Assembly (NCBI GenBank): GCA_040385825.1
Contig: JAZKGQ010000008.1
Span: 85,071-149,070, forward strand
Source: JANNNF01 sp040385825
GTDB taxonomy: Bacteria; Pseudomonadota; Alphaproteobacteria; Rhodobacterales; Rhodobacteraceae
Length of the DNA stretch: 64,000 nt
Reading direction: 5' to 3'
Positions 7,580-16,658 of this stretch are shown here, piece after piece; positions within the stretch are counted from its first letter, which is position 1, and each line of letters opens with the position of its first letter. The notes beneath the pieces were generated by a model, which worked only from the letters and a program-made list of their open reading frames with translations, was not told the DNA's origin and did not search any database. The translations under genes were made by a program, and so were the position numbers.

Positions 7580-9136
7580 ATGAAGCTGACGCTCTGGACC
7601 TATGAAGGCCCGCCCCATGTGGGGGCCATGCGCGTCGCCACGGGGATGCGCGGCCTGCACTATGTGCTGCACGCGCCGCAGGGCGACACCTATGCCGACC
7701 TGCTGTTCACCATGATCGAACGCCGCAACCACCGCCCGCCTGTTACCTACACCACCTTTCAAGCCCGCGATCTGGGCGGCGATACTGCCAACCTGTTCAA
7801 ATCCGCGGTCCGCGACGCCTATGCCAGGTTCAAGCCACAGGCGATGATCGTGGGCGCGTCCTGCACCGCCGAGCTGATCCAGGACGATCCCGCTGGTCTG
7901 GCCGAGGCTTTGGGCCTGCCGATTCCGGTGATCGGCCTCGATCTGCCCAGCTATCAGCGCAAGGAAAACTTCGGCGCGGATGAGACGTTCCTGCAGATCG
8001 TCCGCGCGCTGGCGCGGCCGATGGCGCGCACGGATGCCATCACCTGCAACCTGCTCGGCGCCACCGGCCTTGGCTTCCGGCACCGCGATGACGTGACCGA
8101 GGTGACCCAGCTGCTGGCGCTGATGGGCATTGCGGTCAACGTCTGCGCGCCGATGGGATCATCCCCCGCCGACATCGCCCGCATGGGGGCCGCGCATTTC
8201 AACGTGCTGCTGTACCCCGAAACCGGCGAGTCTGCCGCGCGGTATCTGGAACAGAAGCTGGGGCAACCTTATACCAAAGTGGTGCCCGTCGGCGTCGGTG
8301 CCACGCGCGATTTTCTGCATGAAGTCGCGGGCTTGACGGGTGTTTCTGCCAAAGTGGATGAAGCGGGCCTGCGTCTGCCCTGGTGGTCGGCTTCGGTCGA
8401 TTCAACCTATCTGACCGGCAAGCGGGTCTTCGTGTTCGGCGATGCCACCCATGTCATCGCCGCCGCCCGCATTGCCGCGATCGAGATCGGGTTCGAAGTG
8501 GTCGGCATGGGCTGCTTCAACCGCGAATATGCAAGGCCGATGCGCGCGGCCGCCAAGGCCTACGGGCTGGAGGCGCTGATCACCGACGATTATCTGGAGG
8601 TGGAGGCCGAGATCGCCCGCCTTGCCCCCGAACTGATCCTTGGCACGCAGATGGAGCGCCACATCGGCAAGCGTCTGGGCATCCCTTGCGCCGTGATCTC
8701 GTCCCCCGTGCATGTGCAGGATTTCCCGGCGCGCTACAGCCCGCAGATGGGGTTTGAAGGCGCGAATGTGATTTTCGACACCTGGATTCATCCGCTGGTG
8801 ATGGGGCTGGAGGAACATCTGCTGACCATGTTCCGCGAGGACTTCGAGTTTCACGATGAGGCCGGGGCCAGCCATCACGGGGCAAGCCATCATGAGGCCA
8901 AGACGGTGGACCGTTTTGATGAGGCTGATGTCGGAGCCTCCGGCGGGGATATTTCAGAACAGATGATGCCGCAAGATCTGCATTGGCAGCCCGCAGCCGA
9001 GCAGGAGTTGAAGAAGATCCCGTTCTTTGTGCGCGGGAAAGCCAGGCGCAATACCGAAAGCTATGCCGCGTCAAAGGGCGTTTCGGCGATTTCGGTGGAA
9101 ACGCTGTATGAGGCGAAGGCATATCATGCGCGATGA
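7580..9136 (+). CDS. bchB: light-independent protochlorophyllide reductase subunit B
   Basis: 518 residues, the expected size. Partner of BchN in the catalytic NB heterotetramer. BchB supplies the aspartate ligand of the [4Fe-4S] cluster and the substrate-pocket residues. Typical sequences are 'MKLTLWTYEGPPHVGAMRVA' at the start, 'IVGASCTAELIQDD', 'PVIGLDLPSYQRKENFGADE', and the C-terminal 'ELKKIPFFVRGKARRNTE' domain. The ATG at 7580 fits the family N-terminus exactly; the longer frame upstream runs through the hairpin repeat and is not coding. The residues around 395-415 (HHGASHHEAK) look like a lineage-specific linker. Overlaps bchH by 11 bases. Confidence 0.96.
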   Translation: MKLTLWTYEGPPHVGAMRVATGMRGLHYVLHAPQGDTYADLLFTMIERRNHRPPVTYTTFQARDLGGDTANLFKSAVRDAYARFKPQAMIVGASCTAELIQDDPAGLAEALGLPIPVIGLDLPSYQRKENFGADETFLQIVRALARPMARTDAITCNLLGATGLGFRHRDDVTEVTQLLALMGIAVNVCAPMGSSPADIARMGAAHFNVLLYPETGESAARYLEQKLGQPYTKVVPVGVGATRDFLHEVAGLTGVSAKVDEAGLRLPWWSASVDSTYLTGKRVFVFGDATHVIAAARIAAIEIGFEVVGMGCFNREYARPMRAAAKAYGLEALITDDYLEVEAEIARLAPELILGTQMERHIGKRLGIPCAVISSPVHVQDFPARYSPQMGFEGANVIFDTWIHPLVMGLEEHLLTMFREDFEFHDEAGASHHGASHHEAKTVDRFDEADVGASGGDISEQMMPQDLHWQPAAEQELKKIPFFVRGKARRNTESYAASKGVSAISVETLYEAKAYHAR

Positions 9137-12100
9137 TCGTTTCACCCCGGTTGAGGCGAAGGCGGGCTACCGCTTTGTGGTGATCACGCTGGATGCCCAT
9201 GCCGCAGGGCCGATGGCGCGGGTGGCCCCGCGTCTGGCGCAGGACTTTCCAGACATAGAAGTGTCGATCCACGCCGCCGCCGAATGGGCGGAAAATCCGG
9301 CGGCTTTGGCGCGGGCGAAAGCGGCGGTGGCAGAGGCCGATATCGTGGTCGCCAACCTTTTGTTCATCGAGGAACATATTGCTGCGATCCTGCCGTCGAT
9401 GCTGGCGGTGCGCGACAGTCTGGATGCCTTTGTCGGCGTGATTGCCGACCCTGCCATCGTCAGGCTGACCAGGATGGGCGATCTGGATATGGCCAAGCCC
9501 GCGTCGGGGGCCATGGCGCTGTTGAAAAAGCTGAAGCCGTCGAAGGAGAAATCCGGGTCGGGCCAAAGCCAGATGGCGATGCTGCGGCGGTTGCCGAAAA
9601 TCCTGCGCTTTCTGCCTGGCCGCGCGCAGGATCTGCGGGCGTGGTTCCTGTCGATGCAATACTGGCTGGGCGGGTCGGACGACAACCTTGAGGCGATGAT
9701 CCGCTTTCTGGTGGCGCGCTATTCGCCGGACCGCAGCTGGCAGGCGGTGAAGGCCGCAGCCCCGATCGACTATCCTGAGGTCGGGCTTTATCACCCCGGC
9801 CTTGCCAGCCGGATCACCACCGATGCCGCCACCCTGCCCCGTCCGGTGGGGGCGACGCTGACCGTCGGCATGCTGATGCTGCGGTCCTACATTCTGGCGG
9901 GCGACACCGCGCATTATGACGCGGTGATCGCGGCATTCGAGGCGCGGGGCATCGCCGTGCTGCCCGGTTTTGCCGGGGGGCTGGACGGACGGCCGGCGAT
10001 TGACGCCTATTTCAACGGGCGCATCGACGCGATGGTATCCTTGACCGGGTTCAGTCTGGTGGGCGGGCCTGCCTATAACGACAGCCCCTCGGCCGTTGCC
10101 GCCTTGCAGGCGCTGGATGTGCCCTACATTGCAGCCCATCCGCTGGAGTTTCAGACGCTTGGCCAGTGGGGGGCGTCGGCAGGTGGCCTTGGGCCAGTCG
10201 AAACCACCATGCTGATCGCCCTGCCCGAGATTGACGGGGCCACCAACCCCACGGTCTTTGCCGGGCGGCATGATCTGAACGGCTGTTCGGGCTGTGCGAA
10301 AAACTGCCAGCCCGCGTCTGCCGAGGCGCTGACCACCCGCGCGATGGCCCCGTGTTTCGAGCGGATCGAGGCGCTGGCCGACAAGACCCTGCGGCTGGCC
10401 CGGCTGCGCCGGGGCGATGTGGCGACGCGCAGGGTGGGGATTGTGCTTTACGGCTTTCCGCCCAATGCCGGGGCTGCGGGGACGGCGGCCTATCTGGGGG
10501 TGTTTGAAAGCCTGTTCAACACCTTGCACGCGATGCAGGGGGCTGGCTATGACCTGACCCCGCCGGAAACGGTCGAGGCATTGCGCGAAATGGTTCTGGG
10601 TGGCAATGCCGCGCGCTACGGCCAGCCCGCCAATGTGGCGGCAACGGTTTCGGCGGCGGAGATGGTGGCGAAAACCCCCTGGCTGCGCGAGGTTGAAGCC
10701 GCTTGGGGGCCCGCCCCCGGTCGCGCGCAAAGCGACGGGCGCGGGGTGCATGTGCTGGGCTGCCAGTTCGGCCGCGTGTTCGTGGGTTTGCAGCCGCTGT
10801 TTGGGTACGAGGGCGACCCGATGCGCCTGCTGTTTGAACGCGGTTTTGCGCCGACCCATGCCTTCACCACCTTCTACCGCTGGATGCGTGAGGATTTCGG
10901 GGCCGATGCCCTGCTGCATTTCGGCATGCACGGCGCGCTGGAATTCATGCCGGGCAAGCAGGCGGGGGTTGGTCCCGGCTGCTGGCCGGACCGGTTGATC
11001 GGCAACCTGCCCAACATCTATCTTTATGCCGCCAACAACCCCTCCGAGGCGACGTTGGCCAAGCGTCGGTCGAACGCGATCACCGTCACGCATCTGACGC
11101 CCCCCTTGGCGCAGGCGGGACTGTACAAGGGCTTGGTCGATCTGAAGGACAGCCTAACCCGCTTTCGCGCCCTTGGGCCAGATGCGGTGGAACGCGACGA
11201 TCTGGCCGCGCTGATTGCAGAACAGGCGCGCGCCGTGGATATGGGCGGTGTCGCCCCGGATCAGTTGTGGGTCAAGCTGCTGGAGACTGAGGGCGCGCTG
11301 ATCACCGATGGCTTGCATGTGGTGGGTCAGAAGATGACCCCGCAGGCCCGCGCGCAGATGATTGCGCTGATGCCCGACGATCCGGTGATGCGCGCCCGCG
11401 CCGATCTGGCGCTGCAACAGGACAGCGAGATTGACGGCCTGTTGCGCGCGCTTGGTGGTCATTTCATCAGCCCGGTGCCGGGCGGCGATCTGATCCGCTC
11501 GCCTGAGATTTTGCCCACGGGGCGCAATATCCATGCGTTTGATCCCTTCCGCATGCCCACGGCCTTTGCCCTGCGCGATGGGGCAGCACAGGCGCAGCGG
11601 TTGCTGGACACTCACCCCCGGTTGCCGCGTTCGGTGGCGCTGGTCCTGTGGGGGTCTGACAACATCAAATCCGATGGCGGGCCGATTGCCCAGGCTCTGG
11701 CCCTGATGGGCGCGACCCCGCGGTTTGACCATTACGGGCGGCTGTGCGGGGCAGACCTGATCCCGCTTTCGCACCTGGGTCGTCCGAGGATTGATGTGGT
11801 GATGACCCTGTCGGGCATCTTCCGCGACCTGCTGCCCTTGCAAACCCGGATGCTGGCCGAAGCCGCGTGGAAGGCCGCGACCGCCGAGGAACCCTTGTCG
11901 CAGAACTTCATCCGCGCCCATGCGCTGGCCTATGCCGCCGAGATGGGGGTGGATATGGAAACCGCGTCCCTGCGGGTGTTTTCCAATGCCGAAGGGGCTT
12001 ACGGGTCCAACGTCAATGTGCTGGTCGGCAGTTCCGCCTTTGGCGACGAGGATGAACTGGCCGATGCTTATGAGAGCCGCAAGTCCTTTGCCTACAGCCG

Positions 12101-12695
12101 CAACGGCAAGCCGGTGCAGAACGCCGCCCTGCTGCAAAAGGCGCTGAAGGATGTGGACCTCGCCTATCAGAACCTTGAATCGGTGGAACTGGGGGTCACC
12201 TCGGTCGATCACTATTTTGATACGCTTGGCGGCATTGCCCGCGCGGTGAAACGCGCGCGGGGTGGGATGGAAACCCCGGTCTACATCGGCGACCAGACGC
12301 GCGGCGCGGGCCAGGTGCGTACCCTGCGCGATCAGATCGCGCTGGAAAGCCGGTCGCGGACGCTGAACCCCCGGTTCTACGAAGGGTTGCTGCGGCACGG
12401 GGCCGAAGGCGTGCGGCTGATCGAGGCCCATGTCACCAACACGCTTGGCTGGTCGGCGACCACCGCCGCTGTGGACCCGTGGGTCTATCAGCGCCTGTCG
12501 GAGACGTTCGTGCTGGACGAGGCGATGCGGCGGCGTCTGGCGGCGCTGAACCCCGAAGCCTCGACCCGGATGGCCGGGCGGCTGCTGGAGGCTTCGGACC
12601 GCAACTACTGGCACCCCTCGCCCGAGACATTGGCCGCGCTGCAAGACGCGGCGGATGAGCTGGAAGACCGGATGGAAGGGATCGCAGCAGAATGA
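9126..12695 (+). CDS. bchH: magnesium chelatase subunit H
   Basis: 1189 residues, full length for BchH. It binds protoporphyrin IX and, with the BchI/BchD AAA+ motor (not in this window), inserts Mg2+ as the committed step to bacteriochlorophyll. Family sequences include 'ITLDAHAAGPMARV', 'FGMHGALEFMPGKQAGVGPG', 'IYLYAANNPSEATLAKRR' and 'FSNAEGAYGSNVN'. The ATG at 9126 lies inside the end of bchB, so bchH is probably translated by coupling. The next gene, bchL, is separated by 106 bases containing a 19-bp inverted repeat. Confidence 0.97.
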   Translation: MRDDRFTPVEAKAGYRFVVITLDAHAAGPMARVAPRLAQDFPDIEVSIHAAAEWAENPAALARAKAAVAEADIVVANLLFIEEHIAAILPSMLAVRDSLDAFVGVIADPAIVRLTRMGDLDMAKPASGAMALLKKLKPSKEKSGSGQSQMAMLRRLPKILRFLPGRAQDLRAWFLSMQYWLGGSDDNLEAMIRFLVARYSPDRSWQAVKAAAPIDYPEVGLYHPGLASRITTDAATLPRPVGATLTVGMLMLRSYILAGDTAHYDAVIAAFEARGIAVLPGFAGGLDGRPAIDAYFNGRIDAMVSLTGFSLVGGPAYNDSPSAVAALQALDVPYIAAHPLEFQTLGQWGASAGGLGPVETTMLIALPEIDGATNPTVFAGRHDLNGCSGCAKNCQPASAEALTTRAMAPCFERIEALADKTLRLARLRRGDVATRRVGIVLYGFPPNAGAAGTAAYLGVFESLFNTLHAMQGAGYDLTPPETVEALREMVLGGNAARYGQPANVAATVSAAEMVAKTPWLREVEAAWGPAPGRAQSDGRGVHVLGCQFGRVFVGLQPLFGYEGDPMRLLFERGFAPTHAFTTFYRWMREDFGADALLHFGMHGALEFMPGKQAGVGPGCWPDRLIGNLPNIYLYAANNPSEATLAKRRSNAITVTHLTPPLAQAGLYKGLVDLKDSLTRFRALGPDAVERDDLAALIAEQARAVDMGGVAPDQLWVKLLETEGALITDGLHVVGQKMTPQARAQMIALMPDDPVMRARADLALQQDSEIDGLLRALGGHFISPVPGGDLIRSPEILPTGRNIHAFDPFRMPTAFALRDGAAQAQRLLDTHPRLPRSVALVLWGSDNIKSDGGPIAQALALMGATPRFDHYGRLCGADLIPLSHLGRPRIDVVMTLSGIFRDLLPLQTRMLAEAAWKAATAEEPLSQNFIRAHALAYAAEMGVDMETASLRVFSNAEGAYGSNVNVLVGSSAFGDEDELADAYESRKSFAYSRNGKPVQNAALLQKALKDVDLAYQNLESVELGVTSVDHYFDTLGGIARAVKRARGGMETPVYIGDQTRGAGQVRTLRDQIALESRSRTLNPRFYEGLLRHGAEGVRLIEAHVTNTLGWSATTAAVDPWVYQRLSETFVLDEAMRRRLAALNPEASTRMAGRLLEASDRNYWHPSPETLAALQDAADELEDRMEGIAAE

Positions 12696-12712
12696 AACGT
12701 GGCGCAACCTTT

Positions 12713-12781
12713 CGTCCCGGCGCAGGCCGGGGCCCCGGCCACAACGAACGATACACCGAAGTCCCGGCCTGCGCCGGGACG
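12713..12781. repeat. 19-bp perfect inverted repeat between bchH and bchL
   Basis: CGTCCCGGCGCAGGCCGGG at 12713-12731 pairs perfectly with its reverse complement at 12763-12781, across a loop of 31 bases. The same core (CCCGGCCTGCGCCGGG) is found again at 52072-52087, so this is a dispersed palindromic element. Inside the bch operon it could form an mRNA stem-loop just before the bchL ribosome-binding site. Confidence 0.8.
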
Positions 12782-12801
12782 AGCAACGCAAGGATACCGC
12801 T

Positions 12802-13704
12802 ATGAGCCCGCGCGATGAAATTCCCAGCCTTCGGGGGCTGGACGGCGAAGGGTCGGTGCAGGTGCATCAGGACCAGTCGGTCAGGATCGACGGGGCCAAG
12901 GTGTTTTCCGTCTATGGCAAGGGCGGCATCGGCAAATCCACCACCTCCTCCAACCTGTCGGCCGCCTTTTCGATGATGGGCAAGCGGGTGTTGCAGATCG
13001 GCTGTGACCCGAAACATGACAGCACCTTCACCCTGACGGGCCGCTTGCAGGAAACCGTGATCGACATTCTGAAATCGGTCGATTTCCACGCCGAGGAATT
13101 GCGCCCCGAGGATTATGTCGCCACCGGCTTCAACGGCGTGAAATGCGTCGAGGCGGGCGGCCCCCCGGCAGGCACCGGCTGTGGCGGCTATGTGGTGGGG
13201 CAGACGGTCAAGCTGCTGAAGCAGCACCATCTGCTGGAAGATACCGATGTGGTGATCTTCGACGTGCTGGGCGATGTGGTCTGCGGCGGGTTTGCCGCCC
13301 CCTTGCAGCACGCCGACCGCGCGGTGATCGTGACGGCGAATGACTTTGACAGCATCTATGCGATGAACCGCATCATCGCCGCCGTGCAGGCCAAATCCGG
13401 CAATTACAAGGTGCAGCTGGCGGGCTGCGTGGCGAACCGGAGCCGCGAGACGGATGAGGTCGACCGCTACTGCGCCCGTGTCGGGTTCAACCGTCTGGCC
13501 CACATGCCCGACATCGACGCCATCCGCCGGTCACGCCTGAAGAAAAAGACCCTGTTCGAGATGGACGATGCCGAAGACGTGGTGATGGCACGGGCCGAAT
13601 ACATGAAGCTGGCCGATACCCTGTGGCGGTCGGTGCTGACCCCCGGCACCACGCCCGACCCGCTGCCAGACCGCGAGATTTTTGAACTTCTGGGGTTTGA
13701 CTGA
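12802..13704 (+). CDS. bchL: light-independent protochlorophyllide reductase iron-sulfur ATP-binding protein
   Basis: 300 residues. NifH-like homodimer that carries electrons to BchN-BchB with ATP hydrolysis. The P-loop 'YGKGGIGKSTTSSN' starts near residue 39. The bridging [4Fe-4S] cysteines are in 'GGPPAGTGCGGYVV' and 'FDVLGDVVCGGFAAPLQ', and the switch region is 'CDPKHDSTFTL'. The ATG at 12802 has AAGGA upstream and gives the family N-terminus. Followed by bchM after three bases. Confidence 0.97.
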   Translation: MSPRDEIPSLRGLDGEGSVQVHQDQSVRIDGAKVFSVYGKGGIGKSTTSSNLSAAFSMMGKRVLQIGCDPKHDSTFTLTGRLQETVIDILKSVDFHAEELRPEDYVATGFNGVKCVEAGGPPAGTGCGGYVVGQTVKLLKQHHLLEDTDVVIFDVLGDVVCGGFAAPLQHADRAVIVTANDFDSIYAMNRIIAAVQAKSGNYKVQLAGCVANRSRETDEVDRYCARVGFNRLAHMPDIDAIRRSRLKKKTLFEMDDAEDVVMARAEYMKLADTLWRSVLTPGTTPDPLPDREIFELLGFD

Positions 13705-13707
13705 GCC

Positions 13708-14373
13708 ATGGCCGACTATGCCGCCACCCTGTCCCGCGTTGAGGACTACTTCGACCGCACCGCCACCGGGGTCTGGGCGCGGCTGACCTCGGATGCGCCG
13801 GTCAGCCGCATCCGCCAGACGGTGCGGGCGGGGCGTGACAGGATGCGCGCGGTGATGCTGGCGCGATTGCCGGATGATTTGCGCGGCGCGCGGGTTCTGG
13901 ATGCGGGCTGCGGCACTGGCGCGATGACGGCAGAGCTTGCGGCGCGCGGCGCGCAGGTGGTGGCGGTGGACATCTCGCCGCAACTGGTGGGCATCGCCGC
14001 AAGCCGCCTGGCCGAGGCGCTGCGCCCGCAAGTGACCTTTGCGGCGGGTGACATGACCGACGCGGGGCTTGGGCAGTTCGACTACGTTCTGGCGATGGAC
14101 AGTCTGATCTACTACCAGACCGCCGATATTGCCGCCGCCCTGACCCGGCTGGCCCCGCGCACAGCACAGGCCATCGTGTTCACCGTCGCCCCGCGCACAG
14201 CGCTGCTGATGGCGATGTTCACCGCAGGCAAGCTGTTTCCCAAGCGGGACCGCTCGCCGGTGATGGTGCCGCAGGCGTTTGACGCGCTGCGCCGTGCGGT
14301 CCCCAATCTGACCCGGATCGAGCGTATCAACGCGTCGTTTTACATCTCGGAGTGTCTGGAGATGCGGCCATGA
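13708..14373 (+). CDS. bchM: magnesium-protoporphyrin IX O-methyltransferase
   Basis: 221 residues. Transfers a methyl group from S-adenosylmethionine to the ring-C propionate of Mg-protoporphyrin IX, after BchH and before AcsF. Class I methyltransferase motif I is 'RVLDAGCGTGAMTAELA' (residues ~62-78). Acidic motif 'VVAVDISPQLV' follows, and the C-terminal 'INASFYISECLEM' is family-typical. Starts three bases after bchL; its stop overlaps the lhaA start (ATGA). Confidence 0.95.
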   Translation: MADYAATLSRVEDYFDRTATGVWARLTSDAPVSRIRQTVRAGRDRMRAVMLARLPDDLRGARVLDAGCGTGAMTAELAARGAQVVAVDISPQLVGIAASRLAEALRPQVTFAAGDMTDAGLGQFDYVLAMDSLIYYQTADIAAALTRLAPRTAQAIVFTVAPRTALLMAMFTAGKLFPKRDRSPVMVPQAFDALRRAVPNLTRIERINASFYISECLEMRP

Positions 14374-15806
14374 TCCTGCGCAAGAAACATCTGCAAAGCC
14401 TGCCGAAAACCTGGATGCCCTTTGCGGATGCGGCGTCCGAAGGCCTGCCGATGGGGCAATTGCTGCGGTTGAGCCTGTTTCAGGTGTCGGTCGGCATGGC
14501 GACGGTGCTGTTGCTGGGCACGCTGAACCGCGTGATGATCGTGGAGTTGTCGGTGCCTGCCATGGTGGTGGCGGCGATGATCGCCATTCCGGTGCTGGTG
14601 GCGCCGTTCCGCGCCCTGCTGGGGCACCGGTCCGACACGCATCGGTCGGCCATCGGGTGGAAGCGCATCCCCTATCTGTGGTTCGGCAGCCTGTGGCAGA
14701 TGGGCGGGCTGGCGGTCATGCCCTTTGCGCTGATCGTGCTGTCGGGCGACCAGATGCGCGGGCCGGACTGGGCGGGCGAGGTGCTGGCGGCGCTGGCCTT
14801 CCTGATGACCGGCCTTGGCCTGCACATGACGCAGACGGCAGGGCTGGCGCTGGCCGCCGACCGGGCGAGTGACGAGACCCGGCCGCGGGTGGTGGCGCTG
14901 CTTTATGTGATGTTTCTGGTCGGGATGGCGGTGTCGGCGCTGATCGTGGGGTGGCTGTTGCGCGACTATGACCCGATCCTGCTGGTGCGGGTGGTGCAGG
15001 GTTGCGGGGCTGCGACCATGGTGCTGAACATCGTCGCCCTGTGGAAACAGGAAAAGGTGGTGCCGATGACCCGCGCACAGCGCGAGGAGCCGCGCCCGCA
15101 GTTCCGCGAAGGCTGGCGCGATCTGATGGCGGGCGGCACGGCGGGGCGGCTGCTGGCGGTGGTGGTGCTGGGCACGCTGGCTTTCAACATGCAAGATGTG
15201 CTGCTGGAACCCTATGGCGGCGAGATTCTGGGCCTGTCGGTGGGCCAGACCACGCTGCTGACCGCCATGTATGCGGGCGGCGCGCTGATCGGGTTCTTGC
15301 TGGCTGGGCGCTGGCTGGCGCGGGGGCTGGACCCGATGCGGATGGCGGCGCGCGGCATACTGGTGGGCATTGCGGCCTTCTCGGGCATCATCTTTGCGGC
15401 CCCGCTGGCCAGCACGGCGATCTTTTTCGCGGGCGCCTGCGGGATCGGGCTGGGGGCCGGGCTGTTTGCCGTCTCGACCCTGCATGCCGCGATGACCATG
15501 CCCACGGGCGGCAAAACCGGGGCCGGGCTTGCGCTTGGGGCCTGGGGGGCGGCGCAGGCGACTGCGGCCGGGCTGTCGATCTTTCTGGGCGGCACCCTGC
15601 GCGATGTGGCGGGCGGGATGGCGGCGACCGGCCGTCTGGGGCCTGCGCTGACCGACGCGTCCTTTGGCTATACCTTTGTCTATCATCTTGAAATCGGGAT
15701 GCTGTTTGCAACCCTCATCGCGCTTGGACCGCTGGTCCGCATCGGCATTCTGCAACCCCGCACCGCTGATCAGGCCCGTCTGGGCCTTGTCGAATTCCCA
15801 ACCTGA
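14370..15806 (+). CDS. lhaA: LhaA/PucC-family light-harvesting complex 1 assembly protein
   Basis: 478 residues, matching the ~477-residue LhaA upstream of puhA in Rhodobacter. A major-facilitator-like membrane protein with about 12 membrane segments, needed for LH1 assembly and probably for bacteriochlorophyll delivery. Family sequence 'GHRSDTHRSAIGWKRIPYLWFGSLWQMGG' type (residues ~89-117) is clear. The ATG at 14370 overlaps the bchM stop; an in-frame GTG 18 bases earlier is possible but would lie in bchM. Position directly before puhA separates it from pucC, which accompanies pucBA. Confidence 0.92.
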   Translation: MILRKKHLQSLPKTWMPFADAASEGLPMGQLLRLSLFQVSVGMATVLLLGTLNRVMIVELSVPAMVVAAMIAIPVLVAPFRALLGHRSDTHRSAIGWKRIPYLWFGSLWQMGGLAVMPFALIVLSGDQMRGPDWAGEVLAALAFLMTGLGLHMTQTAGLALAADRASDETRPRVVALLYVMFLVGMAVSALIVGWLLRDYDPILLVRVVQGCGAATMVLNIVALWKQEKVVPMTRAQREEPRPQFREGWRDLMAGGTAGRLLAVVVLGTLAFNMQDVLLEPYGGEILGLSVGQTTLLTAMYAGGALIGFLLAGRWLARGLDPMRMAARGILVGIAAFSGIIFAAPLASTAIFFAGACGIGLGAGLFAVSTLHAAMTMPTGGKTGAGLALGAWGAAQATAAGLSIFLGGTLRDVAGGMAATGRLGPALTDASFGYTFVYHLEIGMLFATLIALGPLVRIGILQPRTADQARLGLVEFPT

Positions 15807-15822
15807 CACCGGAGGGCCTATC

Positions 15823-16581
15823 ATGGTGGGTGTGACTTTCTTTGGCGACTTCGATCTGGCAAGCCTTGCCATCTGGATGTTCTGGGGCTTTTTCGCCCTG
15901 CTGATCTACTATCTGCAAACCGAAAACATGCGCGAAGGCTATCCGCTGGAAACCGAGGATGGCCGTCCCGCCCCCAATCAGGGGCCGTTCGGGCTGCCCA
16001 GACCCAAGACGTTCAAGCTGCCGCATGGCCGGGGCGACGTGACCGTGCCCGACATGAAGCGCGAGGCCCGCGAGGTGGCGCTGGCCCGGACTGCCGCATC
16101 CGAAGGCTTTCCCCATGCGCCCACCGGCGACGCGATGGCCGACGGGGTGGGGGCGGCGTCCTGGGCACCGCGCCGGGACGAGGCCGAACTGGACGGCCAC
16201 GGCCACAACAAGATCGTGCCGATGGCGCGCTCGACCGGGTTTGTCATCTCGGCGGGCCGCGACCCGCGCGGGCTGCCGGTACAGGCGGGCGATCTGGAAG
16301 TGGTGGGCCGGGTGTCCGACATGTGGATCGACGCGCCGGAACAACTGGTGCGCTATCTGGAGATCGACCTGAATTCGGGCGGCACGCGGCTGGTGCCGAT
16401 GACGCTGGCGAAAATCTGGGAAGACCGGGTGCGGATCAATGCGATCACCTCGGACCGCTTTGCAGGCATCCCGCAGATCCGCAAACCCGACGAAGTGACC
16501 AAGCTGGAGGAGGACAAGATCTCGGGCTACGTCGCGGGCGGCTGGCTTCATGACGCGGGCAAGCGCAAGCGCGGGTTCTGA
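15823..16581 (+). CDS. puhA: photosynthetic reaction centre H subunit
   Basis: 252 residues. Single membrane helix near the N-terminus ('LASLAIWMFWGFFALLIYYL', residues ~12-31) followed by 'QTENMREGYPLE' and a large cytoplasmic domain that caps the L/M subunits and shapes the proton path to QB. Other markers are 'FKLPHGRG', 'VPMTLAKIW' and 'GGWLHDAGKRKRGF' at the end. GGAGG lies nine bases before the ATG. A strong stem-loop follows the stop codon. Confidence 0.97.
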   Translation: MVGVTFFGDFDLASLAIWMFWGFFALLIYYLQTENMREGYPLETEDGRPAPNQGPFGLPRPKTFKLPHGRGDVTVPDMKREAREVALARTAASEGFPHAPTGDAMADGVGAASWAPRRDEAELDGHGHNKIVPMARSTGFVISAGRDPRGLPVQAGDLEVVGRVSDMWIDAPEQLVRYLEIDLNSGGTRLVPMTLAKIWEDRVRINAITSDRFAGIPQIRKPDEVTKLEEDKISGYVAGGWLHDAGKRKRGF

Positions 16582-16588
16582 CCGACAC

Positions 16589-16624
16589 GGGGCTGCGCGG
16601 CCTGTGCCCGGACCGCGCAACCCC
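16589..16624 (+). terminator. intercistronic stem-loop after puhA
   Basis: GGGG-C-TGCGCGG (16589-16600) pairs with CCGCGCA-A-CCCC (16613-16624), an 11-bp stem with one mismatch and a 12-base loop, eight bases after the puhA stop. There is no T-run, so it is more likely a stabiliser or partial attenuator than a full terminator. It would let puhA mRNA accumulate above puhB and puhC mRNA. Confidence 0.5.
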
Positions 16625-16658
16625 ATCATTGCAACACCAACCGAACGGAGGGTCTGCC

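Noticed and set aside
8580..11093. 837-codon minus-strand open frame across bchB and bchH
   Set aside because: Antisense of well-recognised bch genes; the composition (Arg/Gly/His/Pro) is a by-product of high GC at third codon positions.
12713..12781. Rho-independent terminator between bchH and bchL
   Set aside because: The stem is strong but lacks a T-run, and bchL must be co-expressed, so I treat it as a palindromic repeat.
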